A DNA stretch of 64,000 bases from Phocaeicola salanitronis DSM 18170 (GCF_000190575.1 NC_015164.1:3492501-3556500); one strand, 5' to 3'; positions 35,777-44,862 are shown, counted from the first letter of the stretch. Notes: generated from the sequence alone by a model not told the origin. Program-made: numbers and translations.

Positions 35777-38773
35777 ATGAAAATGAAGCGTTTTATTGTA
35801 GGCATCGTGTTGTTTGCCGTGGCAATGGGGATACAGGCAAGCGAACGGAAGAAGTATAATTTCAACAGCGACTGGCTGCTGAAGATTGGAGATATGGAAC
35901 GGGCAGAGTCGCCCAAGTATGCGGATGGAGATTGGGAGAAGGTGACGCTTCCCCATGCGTTCAATGAAGACGAGGCTTTCCGCGTAAATATAAAAGACTT
36001 GACCGATACTATCGTGTGGTACCGCAAGCATTTCCGCCTTCCGGCAGAGGCAAAAGGGAGGAAGGTGTTTATCGAGTTTGAAGGGGCACGCCAGGGCATC
36101 GACCTGTATGTGAACGGGAAGCTGGTGGGACAGCACGAGAACGGGGTGATGGCTTTCGGATTCGACCTGACACCTTATATTCATTCGGGAGAAAATGTGA
36201 TTGCCGCCCGTATTGACAACGACTGGGATTATGCGGAGCGGTCTACGGGCGTGAAGTACCAGTGGAGCGACCGCAATTTCAATGCCAACTACGGCGGTCT
36301 GCCCAAGAACGTATGGCTGCACGTGACCGGAAAGGTTTATCAGACCCTTCCGCTTTATAGCAATCTGAAAACGACAGGAGTGTATGTCTATGCCGAAGAT
36401 ATCCGGGTACAATCGCGTAAAGCCGTTGTGCATGCCGAATCGGAAGTGAAGAACGAGACAAAGAAGGTGCAGACGGTAGGTTATGAGGTAGAGCTGCTGG
36501 ACCGTGACGGCAAGCTGGTGAAGCGTTTTTCGGGTAAAGAGCAGACGGTTCCGGCAGGCGGCACAGCAATATTGTCTGCTGAGGCGGAAGTGGGCGGACT
36601 GCACTTCTGGAGTTGGGGATACGGGTATCTGTATACCGTGAAGACCGCTTTGGTAATTGATGGGAAGAAAACCGACGAGGTGGTGACGCGTACCGGATTC
36701 CGCAAGACCCGCTTTGCCGAAGGCAAGGTGTGGCTGAACGACCGGGTGATTCAGTTGAAAGGCTTTGCCCAGCGTACCAGCAACGAATGGCCTGCCGTGG
36801 GCATGTCGGTTCCGGCATGGCTGAGCGACTATAGCAACGGGCTGATGGTGGAAGGCAATGCCAACCTGGTGCGCTGGATGCATGTTACGCCCTGGAAACA
36901 GGACGTGGAGTCGTGCGACCGTGTGGGGCTGATTCAGGCGATGCCGGCAGGTGACGCTGAAAAAGACTGTACAGGCGTGCGTTGGGAACAGCGTAAGGCT
37001 GTGATGCGTGATGCCATTATTTATAACCGCAACAATCCGAGCATTCTTTTCTACGAGTGCGGCAACGAGTCCATCAGCCGTGAGCACATGCTCGAAATGA
37101 AAGCCATACGTGACCGGTACGATTATCATGGAGGCCGTGCCATCGGTTCGCGCGAGATGCTGGATATCCGTGATGCGGAATACGGGGGCGAAATGCTTTA
37201 CATCAACAAGAGTGCGCACCATCCGATGTGGGCGATGGAGTATTGCCGCGACGAGGGATTGCGTAAGTATTGGGACAATTATTCGTATCCTTTCCATAAA
37301 GACGGTGAAGGGAATACGGCATATCATTCGGCTGCTACGGGCAAGACCCAGAAGCATGCCGATGCCAGTGTGTATAACCGCAACCAGGATTCGTTTGCTG
37401 TAGAGAATGTCATCCGCTGGTTCGATTATTGGCGCGAGCGTCCGGGGACGGGGCGGCGTGTCAGCTCAGGCGGTGCGAAAATCATCTTTTCGGATACGAA
37501 TACCCATTTCCGCGGGGTAGAAAACTATCGCCGGAGCGGAGATACCGACCCGATGCGCATCCCGAAAGACTCGTACTATGCCCATCAGGTGATGTGGGAC
37601 GGCTGGGTAGATACGGAACAGCCCCGTATCCATATCGTAGGGCACTGGAACTACGATGCCGGTGTGGTGAAGCCGGTATATGTCGTTTCGAATACAGACA
37701 GTGTCGCCTTGCTGGTCAATGGAAAAGCGGTGGAAGGCGTTCACCGTGACTATCATTTCCTGTTTACCGCCGACAGTGTGGCTTTCGAGGCAGGAACCCT
37801 GGAGGCTATTGGATATAATGAAGGCAAGGAAGCGGTGCGTACCCGTCTGGAAACAGCAGGCGAACCGGCTGCAATCAAGCTGGCCGCCATTCAGAACCCG
37901 GACGGCTGGAAAGCCGATGGTGCCGATTTGGCTTTGGTGCAAGTGGAGGTGGTCGATGCACAGGGGCGCCGTTGCCCCTTGGCAAATGACTTGATTCATT
38001 TCACCTTGGATGGACCTGCCGAATGGCGTGGAGGCATTGCGCAGGGACCGGACAATTATATCTTGTCGGAAGATTTGCCGGTGGAGTGTGGCGTGAACCG
38101 TGTGCTGTTGCGTTCGCACACCCGGTCCGGACGAATCGTGCTGAAAGCCGAAGCCAAGGGATTGCAGCCTGCCGAACTGGTATTATCAACTGAAAGCATA
38201 GAAGTGGAAAATGGGTTGAGCACATATATACCGGGAGATTGTCTGGCAGGCAGGCTTACCCGTGGCGAAACGCCGGATACGCCTTCTTATCGTGACCGTG
38301 CTGTAGATGTGGCGGTTCTCTCTGCCCGGGCGGGAGCTCATACCGAAAAGGCAAGCAACAGTTTCGATGATAACGAATTGAGCGAGTGGCGGAATGACGG
38401 GAAAGCTTCTACCGCCTGGATTACTTACCGGTTGGAACGCATCGCGCGGGTAGATGAAGTCTGCCTCAAGCTGACGGGCTGGCGCATGCGCAGCTATCCG
38501 TTGGAAATCTATGCCGGAGACACGTTGGTATGGAGCGGCGAAACCGACAAGAGCCTGGGGTATGTGCATCTGAATGTGAAGCCAGTGCCGGCTTCGGAGA
38601 TAACCATCCGCCTGAAAGGCAGCAGTAAGGAAGACGATGCATTCGGCCAGATAGTCGAGGTTGCCGCACCGGTTGCGAACGAACTGGACTTGTTCAAGGC
38701 AAAGGGCGGTGCCGAGACCGGACACGAGCTTCGGATAGTGGAAATAGAATTTAAAGAACATCTGAACCGTTGA
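35777..38773 (+). CDS. Glycoside hydrolase family 2 (probable beta-galactosidase)
   Basis: A 998-residue secreted enzyme (signal ends MGIQA, about residue 22). The GH2 jelly-roll domain (about 25-190: WYRKHFRLP, YVNGKLVGQHENG) is followed by an immunoglobulin-like domain and the catalytic barrel. The acid/base Glu431 lies in FYECGNES and the probable nucleophile Glu488 in MWAMEYCRDE. C-terminal domains (about 690-998) include a GH2-type DUF4982-like part and a discoidin/CBM-like end. In an RG-I locus it would remove beta-galactose from side chains, though GH2 also covers glucuronidases. It has its own copy of the shared operator and no close downstream partner. Confidence 0.9.
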   Translation: MKMKRFIVGIVLFAVAMGIQASERKKYNFNSDWLLKIGDMERAESPKYADGDWEKVTLPHAFNEDEAFRVNIKDLTDTIVWYRKHFRLPAEAKGRKVFIEFEGARQGIDLYVNGKLVGQHENGVMAFGFDLTPYIHSGENVIAARIDNDWDYAERSTGVKYQWSDRNFNANYGGLPKNVWLHVTGKVYQTLPLYSNLKTTGVYVYAEDIRVQSRKAVVHAESEVKNETKKVQTVGYEVELLDRDGKLVKRFSGKEQTVPAGGTAILSAEAEVGGLHFWSWGYGYLYTVKTALVIDGKKTDEVVTRTGFRKTRFAEGKVWLNDRVIQLKGFAQRTSNEWPAVGMSVPAWLSDYSNGLMVEGNANLVRWMHVTPWKQDVESCDRVGLIQAMPAGDAEKDCTGVRWEQRKAVMRDAIIYNRNNPSILFYECGNESISREHMLEMKAIRDRYDYHGGRAIGSREMLDIRDAEYGGEMLYINKSAHHPMWAMEYCRDEGLRKYWDNYSYPFHKDGEGNTAYHSAATGKTQKHADASVYNRNQDSFAVENVIRWFDYWRERPGTGRRVSSGGAKIIFSDTNTHFRGVENYRRSGDTDPMRIPKDSYYAHQVMWDGWVDTEQPRIHIVGHWNYDAGVVKPVYVVSNTDSVALLVNGKAVEGVHRDYHFLFTADSVAFEAGTLEAIGYNEGKEAVRTRLETAGEPAAIKLAAIQNPDGWKADGADLALVQVEVVDAQGRRCPLANDLIHFTLDGPAEWRGGIAQGPDNYILSEDLPVECGVNRVLLRSHTRSGRIVLKAEAKGLQPAELVLSTESIEVENGLSTYIPGDCLAGRLTRGETPDTPSYRDRAVDVAVLSARAGAHTEKASNSFDDNELSEWRNDGKASTAWITYRLERIARVDEVCLKLTGWRMRSYPLEIYAGDTLVWSGETDKSLGYVHLNVKPVPASEITIRLKGSSKEDDAFGQIVEVAAPVANELDLFKAKGGAETGHELRIVEIEFKEHLNR

Positions 38774-38777
38774 ACCG

Positions 38778-38841
38778 TTACAAATTTCCAGTTTTGTACA
38801 TGAATTTCCATGTTTGCGTATTGATTTTGTTCGTATCTTAG
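38778..38841 (+). promoter_or_regulatory. Shared direct-repeat operator and promoter of the GH28-CE12 operon
   Basis: Half-sites TTACAAATTTCCAGT (38778-38792) and ACATGAATTTCCATG (38798-38812) are 20 nt apart. A 21-nt gap leads to TATCTTAG (38834-38841). The -7-like element shares TTAGCG with the GH2 promoter. The start codon is 37 nt downstream. Confidence 0.72.
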
Positions 38842-38878
38842 CGGAGTAAATTCGTTTAGTAACTTTAAAGATAATCGT

Positions 38879-40255
38879 ATGAAGAAGAGAAATCTGATTT
38901 TATGGCTTTTGGGGATTATCCCGTTTGCGGTTTCTATGGCTGAAGGGCGCTCGTATGAACGGGTACCGGTAGAGGCACCTTTCCCGATGGATTCGGTTAC
39001 GTTGTGTTCGTTTCCTGACCGGGACTTTGTAATTACAAAGTATGGCGCTTCTCATGCGGATAAGAAGAAGAATACCCGTGCGCTTGCCAAGGCTATCGAG
39101 GCTTGTAACCGTGCAGGAGGAGGAAGAGTCGTGGTTCCTGCCGGCGAATGGTTTACAGGACCTGTGCATTTGAAGAGCAATGTCAACCTGTATCTGGAAG
39201 AAGGGGCGGTACTGCGCTTTTCTGATGATCCGGCTGATTACCTTCCGGCGGTGATGACTTCGTGGGAAGGTTTGGAATGTTATAATTACTCTCCGTTGGT
39301 TTATGCGTTTGAGTGTGAGAATGTAGCCATTACGGGAAAGGGTGTATTGGCTCCTGATATGGATACGTGGAAAATATGGTTCAAGCGTCCGCAGGCGCAT
39401 TTGCATGCATTGGCACAGCTTTATTCGATGGCGTCTACTGACGTGCCGGTCGAATTGCGGCAGATGGCAAGAGGGGAGAACCACCTCCGCCCGCACCTGA
39501 TTCATTTTAACCGTTGCAAGCATGTCCTCTTGGATGGGTTTAAGATTCGGCAAAGTCCGTTTTGGACGATTCATCTCTATATGTGCAATAGCGGAGTGGT
39601 CCGTAACCTTGACGTGCAGGCTCACGGGCATAATAACGACGGCATCGATTTTGAGATGAGCCGCAATTTCCTTGTGGAGCATTGCACATTCGACCAAGGT
39701 GATGATGCCGTGGTTATCAAGTCGGGGCGAAATCAGGACGCATGGCGGCTGAATACGCCTTGCGAGAATATTGTGGTACGGCATTGTGCCATCCGCAAAG
39801 GGCATGTCCTGCTGGGTATCGGAAGTGAAATGTCGGGAGGCGTACGCAACATTTACATGCACGACTGTACGGTGCCTGAATCGGTGCAACGCCTCTTTTT
39901 CTTGAAGACCAATCACCGGCGCGGCGGATTTATCGAGAATATTTATTTGGAGAACATCGAGGCGGGTGACATGCTCCGTGCCTTTGAAATCGATACCGAT
40001 GTGCTTTACCAGTGGAAAGACCTCGTGCCGACGTATGAGCGGAAGCTGACACGCATCAAAGGCATATACATGAAAAATGTACATTGCAAGTCGGCAGATG
40101 CGATTTACGAACTGAAAGGCGAGAAGGAAGAACCTATCCGGGATGTCTTTATCGAGAATGTAAAGGTCGATACGATCCGCCAGTTCGTCAACCGGATTGA
40201 GCATGTAGAAGGCTTGCATGCGAATGACGTAAGCTATGGGGTGATTAAGAATTAA
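38879..40255 (+). CDS. Glycoside hydrolase family 28 (polygalacturonase-like), copy 1
   Basis: A 458-residue secreted right-handed beta-helix enzyme (signal ends around SMAEG, residue 23). GH28 catalytic motifs are present: HNNDGID with the first Asp near residue 253, QGDDAVVIKSG with the Asp pair near 275, and GIGSEMSGG. The usual RIK is LKT here. GH28 enzymes hydrolyse galacturonic acid linkages in homogalacturonan or RG-I. The gene is behind a shared operator and 25 nt upstream of the CE12 gene, so deacetylation and backbone cleavage are co-expressed. Only 22% or so of its length is outside the helix, typical of Bacteroidota forms. Confidence 0.92.
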   Translation: MKKRNLILWLLGIIPFAVSMAEGRSYERVPVEAPFPMDSVTLCSFPDRDFVITKYGASHADKKKNTRALAKAIEACNRAGGGRVVVPAGEWFTGPVHLKSNVNLYLEEGAVLRFSDDPADYLPAVMTSWEGLECYNYSPLVYAFECENVAITGKGVLAPDMDTWKIWFKRPQAHLHALAQLYSMASTDVPVELRQMARGENHLRPHLIHFNRCKHVLLDGFKIRQSPFWTIHLYMCNSGVVRNLDVQAHGHNNDGIDFEMSRNFLVEHCTFDQGDDAVVIKSGRNQDAWRLNTPCENIVVRHCAIRKGHVLLGIGSEMSGGVRNIYMHDCTVPESVQRLFFLKTNHRRGGFIENIYLENIEAGDMLRAFEIDTDVLYQWKDLVPTYERKLTRIKGIYMKNVHCKSADAIYELKGEKEEPIRDVFIENVKVDTIRQFVNRIEHVEGLHANDVSYGVIKN

Positions 40256-40280
40256 AAGTTAAAAAATAAAAGTGGATAAG

Positions 40281-41924
40281 ATGAAACAATTATGGAAAGG
40301 AGGACTGCTGGGCTTGCTTTTGGCTTGCGGAGGCATGGTATGTGCCCAAAATCAAGTGGCAGCTCCGATGGAAGATGTGAACCAGGTAACTGACCTTACC
40401 TTGGATAGTTTGAATAAAGCCAATACGGTGCGTCCGGTTCCGGGCTCCAGCCGGAAAGGAGATAATCCGGTTTTGTTCTTAGTGGGAAACTCAACCATGC
40501 GTACCGGTACGTTGGGCAATGGGAACAACGGCCAGTGGGGCTGGGGGTATTTCGCCCATGAATATTTCGATGAAGACCGGATTACGGTAGAGAACCATGC
40601 CTTGGGAGGTACAAGCAGCCGTACCTTTTATACCAAGTTGTGGAAGGATGTACTGAAAGGCGTGCGCAAAGGCGACTGGGTTATCATTGAGTTAGGGCAT
40701 AACGATAACGGTCCGTACGATAGCGGACGGGCACGCGCTTCTATTCCCGGTATCGGTAAAGACACCCTGAATGTGACGATAAAGGAAACGGGCGAGAAGG
40801 AAACCGTTTATACGTATGGCGAATACATGCGCCGTTTTATCCGGGAAACCAAGGAAAAGGGAGCTTATCCGGTTCTTTTCTCTCTTACTCCGCGCAATGC
40901 ATGGGAGGATGCCGACAGTACCATTATCACGCGTGTGAATAAGACCTTCGGCCTATGGGCGAAGCAGGTTGCCAAGAAAGAACACGTTCCGTTTATCGAC
41001 CTGAACGAGATTACGGCGCGCAAGTTCGAGAAGTTCGGCAAGGAAAAGGTAAAGACGATGTTTTATATCGACCGTATCCATACCAGCACGTTCGGTGCGC
41101 GGGTCAATGCCGAATCGGCAGCGGAAGGCATCCGTGCTTGCAAGGGACTGGAGCTTGCCAAGTACCTGAAGCCTGTAGAAAAAGATACCGTGACAGGCTC
41201 AAGCCGGAAGAAAGGATGCCCGGTGCTTTTCACCGTGGGCGACAGCACAGTGCGCAACCAGGATGAAGACGAGAACGGACAATGGGGCTGGGGCAGTGTC
41301 ATTGCCGAACTCTTCGACCTCGACCGCATCTCGGTAGAGAATTGCGCAAAGGCAGGACGCAGCGCACGTACTTATTTGGAAGAAGGGCGTTGGGATAAAG
41401 TTTATCATGCGCTTCAGCCCGGTGATTTTGTCTTGATTCAGTTCGGACATAACGATGCCGGCGATATCAACACGGGCAAGGCACGTGCCGAACTTCCCGG
41501 TGCGGGAGATGAAAGCAAGGTTTTCCTGATGGAAGCGACACGGAAGTACAACGTGGTTTATACCTTCGGATGGTATTTGCGCAAATTCATTATGGATGCG
41601 AAAGAGAAAGGTGCTATTCCTATCGTATTGAGCCATACGCCTCGCAACATGTGGGATAACGGCAAGATTCAGAGCAATGCCGATTCGTTCGGAAAATGGA
41701 CGAAAGAAGCAGCCGAAAGAGCCGGTGCTTATTTTATTGACCTCAATAAGATTTCGGGCGATAAACTGCAGAAGCTGGGTTATGAAGAGGGCTTGAAAGA
41801 AGTGATGCCTTATTTCTGCAAAGACCATACGCACACTTCGAAACAGGGTGCGCGCCTGAACGCGAAGAGTATCGTTGAGGGCTTGCAACAGACCGATTGT
41901 GCATTGAAAGAATACTTGAAATAA
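40281..41924 (+). CDS. Tandem rhamnogalacturonan acetylesterase (CE12-CE12)
   Basis: About 547 residues from the ATG giving MKQLWKGGLL; a GTG three codons earlier is less likely. A signal ending VCAQ is followed by two SGNH/GDSL esterase domains. Domain 1 has VGNSTM (Ser71), GGTSSRTF, LGHNDN and DRIHTS; domain 2 has VGDSTV (Ser322), AGRSARTY, FGHNDAG and KDHTHTS. Each keeps Ser, Gly, Asn, Asp and His blocks, so both may be active. CE12 enzymes remove acetyl groups from galacturonate in RG-I. The domains share phrases such as NGQWGWG and YTFGWYLRKFI / YTYGEYMRRFI, showing internal duplication. Confidence 0.92.
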   Translation: MKQLWKGGLLGLLLACGGMVCAQNQVAAPMEDVNQVTDLTLDSLNKANTVRPVPGSSRKGDNPVLFLVGNSTMRTGTLGNGNNGQWGWGYFAHEYFDEDRITVENHALGGTSSRTFYTKLWKDVLKGVRKGDWVIIELGHNDNGPYDSGRARASIPGIGKDTLNVTIKETGEKETVYTYGEYMRRFIRETKEKGAYPVLFSLTPRNAWEDADSTIITRVNKTFGLWAKQVAKKEHVPFIDLNEITARKFEKFGKEKVKTMFYIDRIHTSTFGARVNAESAAEGIRACKGLELAKYLKPVEKDTVTGSSRKKGCPVLFTVGDSTVRNQDEDENGQWGWGSVIAELFDLDRISVENCAKAGRSARTYLEEGRWDKVYHALQPGDFVLIQFGHNDAGDINTGKARAELPGAGDESKVFLMEATRKYNVVYTFGWYLRKFIMDAKEKGAIPIVLSHTPRNMWDNGKIQSNADSFGKWTKEAAERAGAYFIDLNKISGDKLQKLGYEEGLKEVMPYFCKDHTHTSKQGARLNAKSIVEGLQQTDCALKEYLK

Positions 41925-41953
41925 TTAACAATTAACAATTAATAATTAATAAC
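41924..41953. repeat. AT-rich AATTAACAATTAATAATTAAT spacer repeat
   Basis: An AT-only stretch of ATTAACAATTA-type units directly after the CE12 stop. A related stretch in inverted orientation follows the NUDIX regulator gene at 45686-45716. Its role is unknown. Confidence 0.5.
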
Positions 41954-41962
41954 GGTGTGTTT

Positions 41963-42159
41963 CACCACAGATTACACAGATTAAAACAATTAATCATCAT
42001 AAGTATCCGCATTTTACCCCATTGCCTTGTAGGGGCAGGGTTCGCCTGCCTGAAAACATCTACGTGGATGCATAGGGGTGGGCTGATCCCGCCCCTACAT
42101 GGGATGTTTGTGGATATTCATTTAATTTTTACTTATTCCAATCTGTGTAATCTGTGGTG
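41963..42159. repeat. Nested palindromic element before rhaM
   Basis: The outer arms CACCACAGATTACACAGATT (41963-41982) and its exact complement (42140-42159) are 20 bp long without mismatches. Inside them lies a diverged GTAGGGGC element (42029-42098), with GTAGGGGCAGGG and its partner GGGGCGGGATCAGC-type arm. So one repeat family is nested in another. It is about 200 nt long and lies between the CE12 and rhaM genes. Confidence 0.8.
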
Positions 42160-42190
42160 GAAAAACACATAAACTTAAAAACGAAGAACC

Positions 42191-42505
42191 ATGAAAAGAG
42201 AAGCATTTAAAATGTATCTGAAGCCCGGATGTGAGGCTGAGTACGAAAAACGGCATGCGGCTATTTGGCCCGAAATGAAAGCCTTGTTGGCAAAGAACGG
42301 TGTGTTTGACTATTCCATTTATTGGGATAAGGAAACCAATATCCTTTTTGCTTTCCAAAAGACAGAAGGTGAAGCCGGCTCGCAAGATTTAGGCAGTCAG
42401 GAGATTGTGCAGAAGTGGTGGGATTACATGGCAGACATAATGGAAGTCAATCCGGATAACTCACCGGTATCCATTCCGCTGAAAGAGGTGTTCCACATGG
42501 ACTGA
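42191..42505 (+). CDS. rhaM: L-rhamnose mutarotase
   Basis: A 104-residue cytoplasmic protein that interconverts alpha- and beta-L-rhamnose. The family residues Tyr18 and His22 are in AEYEKRHAAIWPEM, and the paired Trp motif is in KWWDYMADIM. Length and layout match RhaM/YiiL. It supports the rhamnose released from RG-I by neighbouring enzymes. The other rhamnose genes (isomerase, kinase, aldolase, permease) are not in this window. It is separated from the CE12 gene by a nested palindromic element, so it may be transcribed separately. Confidence 0.95.
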   Translation: MKREAFKMYLKPGCEAEYEKRHAAIWPEMKALLAKNGVFDYSIYWDKETNILFAFQKTEGEAGSQDLGSQEIVQKWWDYMADIMEVNPDNSPVSIPLKEVFHMD

Positions 42506-42513
42506 TATTAAAT

Positions 42514-42603
42514 AAGAATGAGGAATGAAGAATGAAGAAACAACGTTCGGCGTTAGCCAATTCCATGCGGATGAAATAATTCTTCATTCCTCATTTCTCA
42601 TTT
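42514..42603. repeat. GAATGAAGAA inverted element, copy 1
   Basis: A left part of GAATGAGGAATGAAGAA units and a right part of TTCTTCATTCCTCATT units flank a core containing GTTCGGCGTTAGCCAATTCC. The same core and arms occur at 43536-43637; a version with a different core is at 48713-48815. Here it lies between the convergent rhaM and fabD genes. Confidence 0.75.
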
Positions 42604-42604
42604 T

Positions 42605-43489
42605 TTAGATTCCGTGTGCGTTCGCTTCCTTGTTGATTTTCTTAATCAATCCCTGCAATACGGCACCCGGTCCGCATTCTACGAATTCAGTGGCTCCGTC
42701 GGCAATCATGTTTTGTACAGTCTGTGTCCAGCGTACCGATGCGGTCAATTGGGCTACTAAGTTGGCTTTGATTTCAGCCGGGTCTGTATGCGGTCTGGCA
42801 TCTACATTTTGGTAGATGGGGCATTTCGGCGCATGGAATTCCGTGGCGTTGATAGCCGCTTCCAGTTCTACTTTAGCCGGGTTCATCAACGGAGAATGGA
42901 AAGCACCGCCTACCTTCAGCGGAAGGGCACGTTTCGCTCCGGCTGCCTTCATCAGTTCGCAAGCCTTGTTGATGCCTTCGATAGAACCTGAGATGACGAT
43001 TTGTCCCGGGCAATTGAAGTTAGCGGCTACGCATACTTCGCCCTCCTGGCTTACCTGTGCACAGATTTCTTCCACTTTCTCATCGGGCAAAGCGATGATA
43101 GCCGCCATGGTAGAGGGTTGCATTTCGCAAGCCTTCTGCATCGCCATGGCACGGGCATATACCAGCTTCAATCCGTCTTCGAACGACAAGGCTCCGGCAG
43201 CTACCAGTGCCGAGAATTCGCCTAATGAGTGTCCGGCGGTCATTTCGGGCTTGAACTCATCGCCTAAACACAATGCCGAGATAACCGAGTGCAGGAATAC
43301 GGCAGGCTGGGTCACCTTGGTCTGGCGCAAGTCTTCGTCAGTGCCGTTGAACATGATATCCGTAATGCGGTATCCTAAGATTTCGTTCGCTTTCTCGAAT
43401 AATTCTTTCGCCAGTGGAGAGGTCTCGTAAAGGTCTTTTCCCATACCTACGAATTGTGCTCCCTGGCCGGGGAATACAAATGCTTTCAT
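42605..43489 (-). CDS. fabD: Malonyl-CoA:ACP transacylase
   Basis: A 294-residue cytoplasmic enzyme that loads malonate onto acyl carrier protein for fatty-acid synthesis. Visible motifs are GQGAQFVGMG at the N terminus, the catalytic Ser in AGHSLGEFSALVAAG (about residue 91), the conserved Arg in YARAMAMQ and the His in GGAFHSPLM (about residue 198). The CGPGAVLQGLIKKI end is typical. A TATCTTTG -7 element lies about 35 nt upstream, so it has its own promoter. Neighbours are unrelated repeats and thiD. Confidence 0.97.
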   Translation of the reverse strand: MKAFVFPGQGAQFVGMGKDLYETSPLAKELFEKANEILGYRITDIMFNGTDEDLRQTKVTQPAVFLHSVISALCLGDEFKPEMTAGHSLGEFSALVAAGALSFEDGLKLVYARAMAMQKACEMQPSTMAAIIALPDEKVEEICAQVSQEGEVCVAANFNCPGQIVISGSIEGINKACELMKAAGAKRALPLKVGGAFHSPLMNPAKVELEAAINATEFHAPKCPIYQNVDARPHTDPAEIKANLVAQLTASVRWTQTVQNMIADGATEFVECGPGAVLQGLIKKINKEANAHGI

Positions 43490-43519
43490 ATTGATTGTTT
43501 TTTAAGTTAATGTTTGGGA

Positions 43520-43527
43520 CAAAGATA
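43520..43527 (-). promoter_or_regulatory. -7 element of fabD
   Basis: TATCTTTG on the minus strand, about 30 nt before the fabD start codon; a matching -33 TTTG was not found at the expected place. Confidence 0.6.
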
Positions 43528-43535
43528 GTGATTTT

Positions 43536-43637
43536 AATGAAGAATGAAGAAGGAAGAAGGAAGAAACAATGTTCGGCGTTAGCCAATTCCGTGCGGAGAG
43601 GGAATACATAAGCCAATTCTTCATACTTCATTCTTCA
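43536..43637. repeat. GAATGAAGAA inverted element, copy 2
   Basis: Left arm of GAAGAATGAAGAAGGAAGAA units, core with GTTCGGCGTTAGCCAATTCC, right arm TTCTTCATACTTCATTCTTC. It nearly matches the copy at 42514-42603 and fills the space between thiD and fabD. Confidence 0.75.
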
Positions 43638-44461
43638 TTTACCCTTAGGGGAACCGGCGCAAAGAAATGGTTCAGCGGTCCGTGCCCTTCTCCGATATGC
43701 ACGTCTTTTCCCGACAAAATACCTTGATAGACGTATGCCTTGGCTTTCCGGACCGCTTCTTCCAAGGGTTCTCCCAAGGCAAGATACGTGGCAATGGCAG
43801 AGGAAAGGGTGCATCCGGTGCCGTGCGTGTTGCGGCTTTCGATTTTGGGCGAAGAAAACAGGTGAGGCCGGTCTTCTTCTTTTATATATAGCACGTCGCA
43901 CATTTCCGCCTCGTTCAGGTGTCCGCCTTTGACCAGGACCGCCTGGCTTCCGAAGGCGAGCAATTCTTTTGCGGCTTTTTCCATGTCGGGTATCGTGGCG
44001 ATGCGTTTTCCCGTCAGCACTTCCGCTTCGCTCAGATTGGGCGTGATAAGGGTGGCGAGGGGCATCAGCAAGGAGGTCAGTGCTTCGATGGCATCGTCTT
44101 CTATGAGTTTGCACCCACTGGTTGAGACCATAACGGGGTCGAGCACGATGTATTTATAATAAGGTGTAAACCTGTGCAGGGATTCGGCTATGGCACGGAT
44201 GGTTCCGGCGTCATTCAGCATGCCTATCTTTACGGATATAGGTGGGATGTCCGTCATAACCGCTTGGATTTGCCCTTGGATATAGGTGGGAGGCACGGCG
44301 TGGATGCCTGTTACTCCGCAGGTGTTCTGTACGGTGATGGCGGTTATGGCACTTGCCGCATAGGCTCCCAAGGCAGAAATGGTCTTGATGTCTGCCTGTA
44401 TGCCGGCTCCTCCGCTGCAATCGGAACCGGCGATGGTCAATATGCATGGGTACTGTTTCAT
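43628..44461 (-). CDS. thiD: Hydroxymethylpyrimidine/phosphomethylpyrimidine kinase
   Basis: A 277-residue cytoplasmic kinase of thiamine synthesis that phosphorylates HMP and HMP-phosphate. The ribokinase-fold motifs are TIAGSDCSGGAGIQADIKT at the N terminus, PVMVSTSGCKLI near residue 115 and the anion-hole loop NTHGTGCTLSSAIA near residue 215. No other thiamine genes are close by and no TPP-riboswitch core was recognised upstream. A TACCTTTG element (44497-44490) gives it a likely promoter of its own. Confidence 0.95.
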   Translation of the reverse strand: MKQYPCILTIAGSDCSGGAGIQADIKTISALGAYAASAITAITVQNTCGVTGIHAVPPTYIQGQIQAVMTDIPPISVKIGMLNDAGTIRAIAESLHRFTPYYKYIVLDPVMVSTSGCKLIEDDAIEALTSLLMPLATLITPNLSEAEVLTGKRIATIPDMEKAAKELLAFGSQAVLVKGGHLNEAEMCDVLYIKEEDRPHLFSSPKIESRNTHGTGCTLSSAIATYLALGEPLEEAVRKAKAYVYQGILSGKDVHIGEGHGPLNHFFAPVPLRVNEE

Positions 44462-44489
44462 GTCTCTGGTGTCTGGATGATTCAGGTTG

Positions 44490-44497
44490 CAAAGGTA
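44490..44497 (-). promoter_or_regulatory. -7 element of thiD
   Basis: TACCTTTG on the minus strand, 28 nt before the thiD start codon. A good -33 element is not evident. Confidence 0.6.
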
Positions 44498-44595
44498 GGA
44501 AATTTCCCGTTATCTTGTTCGGACCTGCCTTAAAACGTCTGTCCGGCAGGTTGATATGCCTTATGCAGCAGGCTATGTTTTATATTCCGCCAGCC

Positions 44596-44668
44596 GGAAC
44601 GTACATTCCACGGGCTGGAATGTATATTCCATGGGCTGGAATGTACGTTCCATGGGCTGGAATATAAA
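44596..44668. repeat. Three 21-bp tandem repeats with palindromic halves
   Basis: Units start at 44596, 44617 and 44638, each of the form GGAATGTACGTTCCATGGGCT with small changes, plus a partial fourth. Each unit contains the inverted repeat GGAA-TGTACG-TTCC, and CCATGG in two of them. They lie between the divergent thiD and NUDIX regulator genes. Confidence 0.85.
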
Positions 44669-44862
44669 AGTAAGGTGGTTTCGAAGGGAAATATAGCCGG
44701 CTGGCAGGATAAACAAACCTGTCCGAAAGAAGAAACGCGGGAAGCTGGAAGCAGGGTCTCATCCTTTTTGTATTTGATACGATAAAGGTGTGTTTTGTTG
44801 TTGTATGGTGTACGAAAACTATTTGTTTGAAGAATAATGTTTTATAACATAATAAATAATCG

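Noticed and set aside
34226..37357. Long antisense frames over the PL26-like and GH2 genes, and a similar one over GH28 at 38900-40219
   Set aside because: The sense frames carry signal peptides and family motifs; the antisense products are rich in His, Arg and Cys, typical of shadow frames.
44462..44580. TPP riboswitch upstream of thiD
   Set aside because: The space before the start codon is short and lacks the CTGAGA and ACCTGA core motifs in proper order.
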